From: Gemmataceae bacterium
GTDB taxonomy: Bacteria > Planctomycetota > Planctomycetia > Gemmatales > Gemmataceae
Assembly (NCBI GenBank): GCA_025056835.1
Contig: JANWVS010000193.1
Coordinates: 1 to 5,232, forward strand
Reading direction: 5' to 3'
DNA length: 5,232 nucleotides
Each line of letters opens with the position of its first letter. The stretch's first letter is position 1. The position numbers and the translations under genes were made by a program. The notes beneath the pieces are model-generated. The model saw only the letters and a list, made by a program, of their open reading frames with translations. It was not told where the DNA came from and did not search any database. Below, one piece after another: positions 1 to 5,232 of the stretch.

Positions 1-251
1 GCTTCCAGAAAGCCGATACGCTCGAACTCTTGCACAAACTTGATGACGTCGCCAAACTTGCCGCAACTCCAACACCGAAAACGCTGGCGCCGCGGATCGA
101 CATCCAACGACGGCCGATGATCATCATGAAAAGGACACAATCCCTTAAAGATCGGGCCGACAGGGCGCAAAGGGATGTAGCTGCCCACGACCGCGACTAT
201 GTCGTTGGCTTCCTTGATGCGTTGGGTTAGCGCTACCCGATCTTCCTTCAA
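1..251 (-). CDS. dnaG: DNA primase, N-terminal CHC2 zinc-finger part (runs off left edge)
   Basis: DnaG synthesises the RNA primers for lagging-strand and origin DNA replication; its N-terminal CHC2 zinc domain recognises template DNA. The visible 83 codons carry a full CHC2 signature. CPFHDD places Cys39 and His42, and FRCWSCGKFGD places Cys60 and Cys63, as zinc ligands. The stretches KGLCPFHDDHRPS and GDVIKFVQEFERIGFLEA match the family core. The preceding RIKEANDIVAVVGSY is the usual N-terminal helix. The TOPRIM catalytic and helicase-binding domains would lie beyond position 1. No ATG is available in frame. I chose the TTG at 251 because it gives the normal roughly 38-residue lead to the first Cys. 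Its upstream GGGTGG is a weak and very close Shine-Dalgarno. The frame stays open to about 503, so a GTG at 365 preceded by AAGGGGA is an alternative start. A phage or plasmid CHC2 primase cannot be excluded from this fragment, but nothing nearby suggests one. Confidence 0.8.
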   Translation of the reverse strand, partial: MKEDRVALTQRIKEANDIVAVVGSYIPLRPVGPIFKGLCPFHDDHRPSLDVDPRRQRFRCWSCGKFGDVIKFVQEFERIGFLE

Positions 252-825
252 GGGCCACCCGCAGGCATGGACTGTTCCGTGGCAAAAAGAAAAGGCGTCG
301 GCGGCTGCCGCACAGGGCCAACCGCCCCGCAGGTGATTCCCAGATCCCGGACGCAAAATCCGCACGACGCCGATCCCCTTCCCTGGGACTAGGCCGATAT
401 CAACCACGCATCCCTGCTCGAACGACAACGTCGTCTTTCTCGGTACGCTGGGTGAAATCCAAACCGAATTGTATGCCCTCCGCGAAATCCGGTCAATGCG
501 GTCTCAGCTTCGCCTGTGCCGGGACGTGCTCGGCGTAGCCGCAGAGGATCGGAGTAAGCGTCTCGGTTCCTCAACGCCAAGCGTTCGGCTGTTGTGTTCT
601 TGAACGCGCCCGCATGCGCGAACGGCCCGACACCATGCCGCCGCCTTGGGCGATGGCTCCTTCCGCACCCGAGCGGCCCACGTCAGCCCGTCGTGCTGAC
701 GGAAGCTGCCCGTACTTTTTCCGCAGCGATGAACTCCACTCCGATTGGTGTTTTGCCATCGTCAACGAGCATCCCAACGAACTCGATCCGGTCCGGCCGT
801 CATTCGTCGCGAGCCACCTGTGCCG
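252..825. other. 574-bp stretch with no supportable gene
   Basis: This lies between the DUF2200 stop and the primase start. Neither strand has an ORF with a convincing start, ribosome site and recognisable product. Several minus-strand segments in different frames read like protein: about 683-805 (contains VDDGKTPIGVEFIAAEKV), about 493-570 (contains LTPILCGYAEHVPAQ), about 403-480 (contains GIQFGLDFTQRTEKDD) and about 345-410 (contains VVDIGLVPGKGIGVVRIL). They are broken by stops and frame changes, and I recognise none of them. They could be the remains of a decayed gene or chance open frames in GC-rich DNA. I see no tRNA, no strong terminator and no direct-repeat array here. Confidence 0.6.
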
Positions 826-1191
826 TTAGGCCCTCCGCAAGATCTTTTCCATTGGTCGTCCTTTGGCCAACTCATCCACTAACTTGTCCAAATACCGTAC
901 TTGGCGCGTTAACGGATTCGCAATCTCTTCGATTCGATAACCACAAATGACACCAGTGATCCGGTGGGCATTGGGATTCAACTTGGCCGCCCGGAAGAAC
1001 TCCTCGAACGTGACTTTTTGGGCAAGCAGCTTCTCCAGGGTGTTGGCGTCGTAACCTGTCAGCCATTCAATAACTTTATGCAACTCGTCCTTAGTGCGCC
1101 CCTTTTTCTCGACCTTGGCGAGATAATGCGGGTAAACCGAGGCAAAGGCCATCTTCGCGATGCGATCATCGTGATTCCCGGTGCTTTTCAT
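826..1191 (-). CDS. DUF2200 domain-containing protein
   Basis: This is a complete 121-residue protein of the DUF2200 family, small conserved bacterial proteins of unknown biochemical role. Family-typical blocks are visible in order: KMAFASVYPHYLAKVEKKGRTKDEL near residues 14-38 (hallmark MxFASVYP), IEWLTGYD near 41-48, NPNAHRITGVICGYRIEEI near 72-90, and a C-terminal YLDKLVDELAKGRPMEKILR. The length is normal for the family. No signal peptide or membrane segment is visible, so it should be cytoplasmic. The ATG at 1191 is supported by GGAGGG five bases upstream. It lies 110 bp downstream of the hybrid kinase on the same strand and could be co-transcribed with it; a GC-rich hairpin in the gap may reduce read-through. 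The family assignment is from recognised sequence pattern. I do not propose a function. Confidence 0.88.
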   Translation of the reverse strand: MKSTGNHDDRIAKMAFASVYPHYLAKVEKKGRTKDELHKVIEWLTGYDANTLEKLLAQKVTFEEFFRAAKLNPNAHRITGVICGYRIEEIANPLTRQVRYLDKLVDELAKGRPMEKILRRA

Positions 1192-1196
1192 ACTTG

Positions 1197-1202
1197 CCCT
1201 CC
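1197..1202 (-). promoter_or_regulatory. Ribosome binding site of the DUF2200 gene
   Basis: The minus strand reads GGAGGG followed by CAAGT and then the ATG at 1191. This near-perfect Shine-Dalgarno at a 5-base spacing fixes the DUF2200 start. Confidence 0.8.
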
Positions 1203-1267
1203 GCAGCAGTCAGGGATAGGTCTTTAAGCCCGCACTCCTGTGCCGACGTCACCCAATCCAATGTCGC

Positions 1268-1292
1268 CGCGAACACGAGCCGTGCGTTCGCG
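1268..1292 (-). other. GC-rich hairpin just after the kinase stop codon
   Basis: CGCGAAC at 1268-1274 and GTTCGCG at 1286-1292 are perfect inverted repeats. One G-U and one further C-G pair can extend the stem to 9 bp around a 7-base loop. On the minus strand the hairpin begins about 9 bases after the kinase TGA (1302-1304). No run of U follows, so it is not a canonical intrinsic terminator. It could protect the kinase mRNA 3' end or attenuate read-through into the DUF2200 gene. Confidence 0.4.
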
Positions 1293-1301
1293 CCGCCAAG
1301 C

Positions 1302-4300
1302 TCAAATGTTGGCCCCGCGGCCGTCTTCGCTCGCCGGTTTCTCATCGAGCACTTGCCGTACCTTCCGAAGCAGAGCCAATGGCGAGAACGGTTTCTGCAA
1401 AAAGGCCATGGTTTCTTGCACCAATCCGTGGCGTATGACGGCGTCATCGGTATAGCCGCTCATGAACAGGATCTTCATCTTTGGAAACTTCGCTGCCAAA
1501 GCTTCGGCAAGTTCCCGCCCGCTCATGCCGGGCATGACCACGTCGGTGACGAGCAAGTCGATCGTCCCCTGATGACTGTCGGCGACGCGCAGGGCGTCTC
1601 GGCCGTCCATGGCCGTCAGCACGCGGTAGCCATAAGTTTGCAGGGCGAGCAAAGCGATGGCTCGCACGCCGTCCTCGTCTTCGACGAGCAACACGGTTTC
1701 GGTGCCGCGCGGCGCCGTCGCCGGCGAACGGCCGGATCCTTGGCTGGATTCCCGCTCCTCGACGGCTCGGAAGTAAATTTTGAAGGACGTGCCGCGACCT
1801 GGTTCGCTGTAGACCTCAATATGGCCGCCGCTTTGCTTGACGATGCCGTGAACCACTGCCAGGCCCAAGCCCGTCCCCTTGCCGACACCCTTGGTCGTGA
1901 AAAAAGGCTCGAAGATGCGCGCCTTGATTTCCGGCGTCATGCCGCAGCCGGTGTCGCTGATCGTCATTCGCACATACCGGCCCGGCTGGGTGCCGACGTG
2001 CCTTTGGCAAAACGCTTCGTCCAGATCGACGTTTCGCGTCTCGATCGTGAGTTTGCCGCCCTGCGGCATGGCGTCCCGGGCGTTGACGGCCAGGTTGATC
2101 AGCACTTGTCCCAGCTGGCCTGGATCGACCTTGACGCGGTGCAGGCCAGGGTCGAGAACCGTCGTGAAAAGAACGTCTTCCCCGATCAATCGCCGCAGCA
2201 TCTTTTCGGTTTCCCTGACGACTTCATTGAGATCCAGAACCTTGGGCTCCAGCATGGTCTGGCGGCTGAAGGCGAGCAACTGTCGAGTCAGGGATGCCGC
2301 ACGTTCTCCAGCTTCCTGGATGGTCTTGATCGCCTCACGGTTGGGGTCGGTTGAAGACATGGAGGCAAGCAGGATTTCGCTAAAGCCGGCGATGACCGTG
2401 AGCAGGTTGTTGAAGTCATGGGCCACGCCGCCGGCCAGCTGACCGATCGCCTCGAGCTTCTGCGATTGGCGGAGCTGCTGTTCCAACAAGCGCCGCTCGC
2501 TGACGTCCACGCCGATGCCGAGAACCAACAGGCCTTGCTCTGTCGGCATACGTACGCCCGAAAAATAATGGGGAATCCGTTTGCCCTCCTTGGTCAGCAA
2601 GTCGGCCTCAACTGAAGCGTGTCCGTGCGTAATAGCCCTTCTGATCGACTGGGCGACTGCCGCCTGATGGTCGGGGGCTATCAAGTCCAGCGGGGACATG
2701 CGGGCGATTATCTCGGCGCTGAAGCCCGAAGCTCGTTCCACCGCCCTGTTCCAGCGAATTATGCGTTGTTGCGCGTCAAACAAGTACACCAGTCCCGGCA
2801 AGGCTTCCATCATCATCGCCTGCAAGCGGGTTTCGCTGTCCAGTTGCTGCTCTAAGTGCTTGCGTTCGATGGCAGCGGCGATGACGCTAGCGACGGCGAC
2901 CAGAAAACTGACGTCGTTGTCGCAAAAGCTGCGCTGGCGGCGCGTGTGTGTGCCAAGCACTCCATACGGCCGGTCCTTTCCCCTGATGATCGCGCTGATG
3001 CCGCTGACGACGCCGTGTTCGTGCAGCAAAGGCGGGCCGCGAAACCGTGTCTCGGTGCGCAGGTCTTCCACGATCACCGGCTGATCCGAGAGTAACGTGT
3101 AGCCGGCCTGGCTTTCCAGGCCAGCGCTCACCGTGGCATGCCCAACCAGCCCCTCCTTCCAGCCGACGCCGGCCCGCAGGAGCAACGACTGGCCGTCGCC
3201 TTGCAGCTCGAGGACCTTACTCATTTCATTGCCAAGCACTTGTGCGACTAAACGCACGGCGTAATTGAGCACGTCCTCGACATTGTTCGTGAGGACGGCA
3301 TACTCAGCGAATTTGGCCATCGCTTGCTGTTGGCGCAGACGAACCTGTAGCTGCTCTTCTGCCTGCTTCGATTCGGTGATGTCATACGTGACGCCGACCA
3401 TTTGCGCCGGCTGACCGGTACGTTCGTCGCGCAACACGCGGCCGTGTGCCTTCAACCAGCGGATTTCACCGTCGGGACGGACGATGCGAAATTCGCCGCT
3501 GTAGTCCGCACCCTGTTCCAAAATGCGCGCATTGGCTTGCTGCAAGGCGGGCAAGTCGTCGGGATGGACGCGCCTGAAGAACTCGGCCAACTCGATTTCG
3601 CCCCTGTTCGGCCTCACGCCGAGAAGCTGATACATGGTCGCATCAAAATGCCCCCGGTTCGTGGCCAGGTCCCACGACCACGATCCCATTCCTCCCGCTT
3701 CCAGGGCTGTACGCAGGCGCGCCTCGTTTTCCCGACTGGCTTTTTCCGCCAGTTTTCGGTCCGTCAAGTCCCGGACGATCTTGGCGAAGCCGCGCACCCG
3801 GCCGGCATGATCGAACAGCGCCGTCAGCACGTCGTTGGCCCAAAATCGGGTACCGTTTTTCCGGCCGCGCCATGCCTCCTGTTCGTAGGTCCCGTGGGCG
3901 GCCGCGTGCTCAAGCTCCTGCTGGGGCCGACCGGCAGCAACTTCAGGCGGCTCGAAAAACATCGCATAGTGCTTGCCCATCACTTCCGCCGCCGAATAAC
4001 CGGTGATCAACTCGGCGCCGCTGTTCCACGACGTCACGCAACCCGCCGCATCCATGAGGAAAATCGCGTACTCCTTGACGCCTTCCATCAACAGCCGGAA
4101 CTGTTCCTCGCTGACGCGCAGCTTCTCTTCGGCGAGCTTTCTCTCGGTAATGTCCCTGGTGACGTTGGCAAAACCGACGTGCCTGCCGAAATGGTCGTGG
4201 AGGTCGGTCGTCGTGACGATGGCCCAAAATTGCGATTGGTCCTTGCGGACGCGCGGTGCTTCTTCTTCGTGGCGGCCGTCTCGCAGGGTCGCTTCATAGA

Positions 4301-4550
4301 CCGACTGGACATGCCCCGCCGACACATCCTCGGGCCGATACAGGCGCGCGACGTGCTGGCCGAGAATCTCCCCGCGTTTGTATCCATAAATGCGCTCCGC
4401 GCCGGGGTTCCAGCTCATGATCTTCAGGGAGGGATCAACCATGAAGATGGCGTAGTCCTTTGCGGACTCGACAAACAAACGAAACGGGTCGGCGGCATGA
4501 TGGGCCAGGGCCGTGGAAAAGACCGGATCCGGTTGCGCTTCGCTGGCCAT
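1302..4550 (-). CDS. Soluble hybrid sensor histidine kinase, PAS-PAS-PAS-GAF-PAS-HisKA-HATPase-REC
   Basis: This 1082-residue cytoplasmic hybrid kinase should autophosphorylate on His in response to a ligand or redox signal and pass the phosphate to its own receiver. Domains by approximate residue: PAS1 22-138, PAS2 150-266, PAS3 275-398, GAF 410-563, PAS4 572-690, HisKA 697-765, HATPase 800-927, REC 952-1068. In HisKA, LAGGVAHDFNN gives His711. The ATPase shows the N box (Asn819, Asn823), G1 DTGCGM (Asp866), the F box EPFFTTK (881-887) and G2 GKGTGLGL (890-897). The receiver shows the acidic pair Glu957/Asp958, phospho-acceptor Asp1003 in TDVVMPGMSG, Ser1031 and Lys1053 in KPF. All look functional. 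No transmembrane helix or signal peptide is visible. PAS1 and PAS2 align without gaps at an offset of 128 residues, which indicates a tandem duplication. There is no HPt or DNA-binding domain and no regulator gene adjacent, so the output partner is elsewhere. The PAS cofactor and signal cannot be read from the sequence, and the LOV flavin motif is absent. The ATG at 4550 follows AGGAG at a 6-base spacing. Confidence 0.96.
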   Translation of the reverse strand: MASEAQPDPVFSTALAHHAADPFRLFVESAKDYAIFMVDPSLKIMSWNPGAERIYGYKRGEILGQHVARLYRPEDVSAGHVQSVYEATLRDGRHEEEAPRVRKDQSQFWAIVTTTDLHDHFGRHVGFANVTRDITERKLAEEKLRVSEEQFRLLMEGVKEYAIFLMDAAGCVTSWNSGAELITGYSAAEVMGKHYAMFFEPPEVAAGRPQQELEHAAAHGTYEQEAWRGRKNGTRFWANDVLTALFDHAGRVRGFAKIVRDLTDRKLAEKASRENEARLRTALEAGGMGSWSWDLATNRGHFDATMYQLLGVRPNRGEIELAEFFRRVHPDDLPALQQANARILEQGADYSGEFRIVRPDGEIRWLKAHGRVLRDERTGQPAQMVGVTYDITESKQAEEQLQVRLRQQQAMAKFAEYAVLTNNVEDVLNYAVRLVAQVLGNEMSKVLELQGDGQSLLLRAGVGWKEGLVGHATVSAGLESQAGYTLLSDQPVIVEDLRTETRFRGPPLLHEHGVVSGISAIIRGKDRPYGVLGTHTRRQRSFCDNDVSFLVAVASVIAAAIERKHLEQQLDSETRLQAMMMEALPGLVYLFDAQQRIIRWNRAVERASGFSAEIIARMSPLDLIAPDHQAAVAQSIRRAITHGHASVEADLLTKEGKRIPHYFSGVRMPTEQGLLVLGIGVDVSERRLLEQQLRQSQKLEAIGQLAGGVAHDFNNLLTVIAGFSEILLASMSSTDPNREAIKTIQEAGERAASLTRQLLAFSRQTMLEPKVLDLNEVVRETEKMLRRLIGEDVLFTTVLDPGLHRVKVDPGQLGQVLINLAVNARDAMPQGGKLTIETRNVDLDEAFCQRHVGTQPGRYVRMTISDTGCGMTPEIKARIFEPFFTTKGVGKGTGLGLAVVHGIVKQSGGHIEVYSEPGRGTSFKIYFRAVEERESSQGSGRSPATAPRGTETVLLVEDEDGVRAIALLALQTYGYRVLTAMDGRDALRVADSHQGTIDLLVTDVVMPGMSGRELAEALAAKFPKMKILFMSGYTDDAVIRHGLVQETMAFLQKPFSPLALLRKVRQVLDEKPASEDGRGANI

Positions 4551-4556
4551 GGAACA

Positions 4557-4561
4557 CTCCT
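4557..4561 (-). promoter_or_regulatory. Ribosome binding site of the hybrid kinase
   Basis: AGGAG on the minus strand sits 6 bases before the ATG at 4550. This supports that start; no in-frame upstream alternative is close to it. Confidence 0.75.
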
Positions 4562-4571
4562 GCGCGTAAGA

Positions 4572-4597
4572 GCAAACGTCGCAGGCGGCCCGTTTGC
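4572..4597 (-). repeat. Inverted repeat in the kinase 5' leader
   Basis: GCAAACG at 4572-4578 and CGTTTGC at 4591-4597 form a perfect 7-bp inverted repeat around a 12-base GC-rich loop. In the kinase transcript it would fold as a hairpin ending about 10 bases before the Shine-Dalgarno. It could influence translation initiation or serve as a protein-binding site. No known riboswitch class is recognisable. Confidence 0.45.
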
Positions 4598-4685
4598 ATC
4601 CACCTCGTCAATTAAAAACCCCCGACCACATCCCTGATTGGGGCTGAGTCGCCGCTTGGTCATCGCAAGCAGAACAACACAAAAC

Positions 4686-4715
4686 ATCATAGCACATCGA
4701 CTTTTTACTCAGCAA
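4686..4715 (-). promoter_or_regulatory. Candidate sigma70-type extended -10 promoter for the hybrid kinase
   Basis: On the minus strand TATGAT (4691 down to 4686) is preceded by TGC, giving the extended -10 form TGnTATGAT. A weak -35, TTGCTG (4715 down to 4710), lies 18 bases upstream. Transcription would start near 4679 and leave a leader of roughly 130 bases. The surrounding DNA is clearly more AT-rich than the genes. A perfect dyad covers the -35 and spacer. This is an inference from consensus matching only. Confidence 0.45.
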
Positions 4716-4725
4716 CGTAAAAAGT
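4700..4725. repeat. Perfect 9-bp dyad overlapping the kinase promoter, possible operator
   Basis: ACTTTTTAC (4700-4708) and GTAAAAAGT (4717-4725) are exact inverted repeats separated by 8 bases. The centre-to-centre distance is 17 bp, suitable for a dimeric helix-turn-helix regulator. The dyad spans the proposed -35 and much of the spacer of the kinase promoter, so a bound protein would be expected to interfere with transcription. An alternative smaller pairing, GCAAC/GTTGC (4712-4716 with 4724-4728), overlaps it. The regulator is unknown. Confidence 0.5.
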
Positions 4726-4808
4726 TGCGGAGTCAATTGTTCCGTCTTGCCGAGGCGGAGAGTTGCTTGGCGGCTTCGATCCGACGGCCGATAGCTGATT
4801 AGGTTCGA

Positions 4809-5030
4809 ATGCAAAACCTGCCAACCACGAGCAACGAACCCAAGTTCTTAGTGTTGGACCTTCGGCGCGTCTTCCCGCCTTGGACGGAGCTGCACGGCCA
4901 ACGCATGACCAGCGACGGAGTGTTCGCAACGATGCCAACAACCGCCATGGCTGTCGGCAGTGGCGCAGCCGTGGAGCCGTCGCGAGCCGGGGATGAGTCA
5001 GCCGCCGAAAGATGGTTCGGCACCGGCTGA
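4809..5030 (+). CDS. Doubtful small hypothetical ORF, 73 codons
   Basis: The frame runs ATG to TGA and ends 59 bases before the aldehyde dehydrogenase start on the same strand. Third-position GC is high (roughly 70 percent by eye), which is compatible with coding. The product contains FLVLDLRRVFPPW near residues 13-25, then an Ala/Gly/Ser-rich tail, with no signal peptide, membrane helix or family motif that I recognise. Upstream there is only a weak TAGG near the ATG. The opposite strand is also open across the same stretch, so either frame could be a shadow or neither may be translated. It could be a spurious ORF. Confidence 0.2.
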   Translation: MQNLPTTSNEPKFLVLDLRRVFPPWTELHGQRMTSDGVFATMPTTAMAVGSGAAVEPSRAGDESAAERWFGTG

Positions 5031-5056
5031 GACCTCGCCGTCGGCCAGCCGCCGCT

Positions 5057-5062
5057 TACAAT
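5057..5062 (+). promoter_or_regulatory. Candidate -10 element for the aldehyde dehydrogenase gene
   Basis: TACAAT matches five of six positions of the sigma70 -10 consensus and lies 27 bases before the ATG at 5090, which would give a leader of about 20 bases. No good -35 is present at 16-18 bases, so this is a weak call. Confidence 0.3.
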
Positions 5063-5076
5063 GACCCTCATCTTCC

Positions 5077-5080
5077 GGAG
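5077..5080 (+). promoter_or_regulatory. Ribosome binding site of the aldehyde dehydrogenase
   Basis: GGAG (within CCGGAG) lies 9 bases before the ATG at 5090. The spacing is slightly long but acceptable, and it supports this start over the ATG at 5061, which is out of frame. Confidence 0.55.
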
Positions 5081-5089
5081 CTGCCTGCC

Positions 5090-5232
5090 ATGACTACCGC
5101 CACAGCCGCTACCGTGGTCAAACGCCTGTTCATTGATGGCCAATGGTGCGACGCCCAAGACGGTCGGACGATCGGCGTCATCAACCCGGCCACCGAGGAA
5201 GTGCTTGCCGAGATGGCCTTCGGCAGCCGCGC
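5090..5232 (+). CDS. NAD(P)-dependent aldehyde dehydrogenase family protein, N-terminus (runs off right edge)
   Basis: Aldehyde dehydrogenases of this superfamily oxidise aldehydes to acids using NAD(P)+. The 47 visible codons contain the characteristic N-terminal pattern: RLFIDGQWCDAQDGRTI (residues 12-28), then VINPATEEVLAEMAFGS (residues 30-46). This corresponds to the usual 'IdGxW...G.....NPATgevla.va.gs' opening. The pattern fits the succinate-semialdehyde, betaine-aldehyde and general aldehyde dehydrogenase branches, and substrate cannot be decided without the catalytic Cys and Glu regions that lie beyond the window. The start at 5090 gives a normal short leader before the first beta strand and has GGAG upstream. 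It is transcribed divergently from the hybrid kinase. A functional link between the two is possible but not shown. Confidence 0.88.
   Translation, partial: MTTATAATVVKRLFIDGQWCDAQDGRTIGVINPATEEVLAEMAFGSR

Larger units (their letters stand above)
4551..5089. other. Divergent intergenic region between kinase and aldehyde dehydrogenase
   Basis: This 539-bp spacer between two outward-reading genes holds the kinase ribosome site, leader hairpin, candidate promoter and dyad on its left side, and the aldehyde dehydrogenase -10 and ribosome site on its right. The left part (about 4605-4740) is relatively AT-rich and the right part (about 4740-5050) is GC-rich. Only one doubtful ORF (4809-5030) lies inside. 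No RNA gene is recognisable. Confidence 0.6.

Noticed and set aside
30..230. Plus-strand 66-codon frame at the left edge
   Set aside because: Reverse-complement shadow of the CHC2 zinc-finger region of the primase, which has clear family motifs on the minus strand.
594..950. Plus-strand 118-codon frame
   Set aside because: It runs antisense across the DUF2200 3' end, is rich in Pro, Ser and Arg, and has no motif or ribosome site.
1194..2354. Long plus-strand frame (386 codons) opposite the kinase
   Set aside because: It lies antisense to the HisKA/HATPase/REC part of a clear gene. Its translation has no recognisable domain, and it has the composition expected from the reverse complement of a GC-rich coding sequence.
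3747..4487. PAS1 or PAS2 as a blue-light LOV domain
   Set aside because: The flavin-binding GxNCRFLQ motif with its reactive Cys is absent. The corresponding region reads GQHVARLY in PAS1 and GKHYAMFF in PAS2.
3402..4637. Long plus-strand frame (411 codons) opposite the PAS domains
   Set aside because: Antisense shadow of PAS1-PAS3. It has no family motifs and no supported start.
4424..4690. Minus-strand frame over the kinase leader and N-terminus
   Set aside because: It overlaps the well-supported kinase start in another frame. The composition is not protein-like and there is no good ribosome site.
5024..5051. CGGCTG/CAGCCG inverted repeat before the aldehyde dehydrogenase
   Set aside because: Only 6 bp with a 16-base loop in GC-rich DNA and no U-tract. 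Too weak to call a terminator or operator.
1..5232. CRISPR array, transposon ends, tRNA or rRNA genes
   Set aside because: I looked for regular direct repeats, terminal inverted repeats with transposase motifs, and conserved RNA stretches, and saw none.

Overview
This is a GC-rich bacterial window dominated by one large signalling gene. Three genes lie on the minus strand and one begins on the plus strand at the right edge. The gene content and style (a DnaG-type primase, a DUF2200 protein, a soluble multi-PAS hybrid kinase, generous intergenic gaps, high GC) would fit a Planctomycetota-like or other environmental Gram-negative chromosome. That placement is an impression: no rRNA or other marker is present to fix it. 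There is no sign of plasmid, phage or IS machinery, and I found no tRNA, rRNA or CRISPR array.

Layout from left to right. Positions 1-251 (minus) hold the N-terminal 83 codons of a DNA primase with an intact CHC2 zinc-binding site; the gene runs off the left edge. Positions 252-825 contain no gene I can support, only short coding-looking fragments in several minus-strand frames. Positions 826-1191 (minus) encode a complete DUF2200 protein of unknown function with a strong ribosome binding site. After a 110-bp gap that contains a GC-rich hairpin, positions 1302-4550 (minus) encode a 1082-residue soluble hybrid histidine kinase ordered PAS-PAS-PAS-GAF-PAS-HisKA-HATPase-REC. All catalytic and phosphotransfer residues look intact.

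The 539-bp space at 4551-5089 separates the kinase from a divergently transcribed aldehyde dehydrogenase, of which the first 47 codons are present at 5090-5232 (plus). This space carries a plausible extended -10 promoter for the kinase, a perfect 9-bp dyad overlapping that promoter, a second perfect 7-bp inverted repeat in the kinase 5' leader, and a doubtful 73-codon ORF (4809-5030, plus).

Functionally, the kinase should sense cytoplasmic signals through its PAS and GAF domains, autophosphorylate at His711 and pass phosphate to Asp1003 of its own receiver. No separate response regulator or DNA-binding output protein is present, so its target lies outside the window. It may be co-transcribed with the DUF2200 gene. 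The primase and aldehyde dehydrogenase look like unrelated housekeeping and metabolic neighbours. I do not see a convincing new multi-gene system. The most testable points are the promoter dyad, the tandem PAS duplication, and the coding debris in the 252-825 gap.
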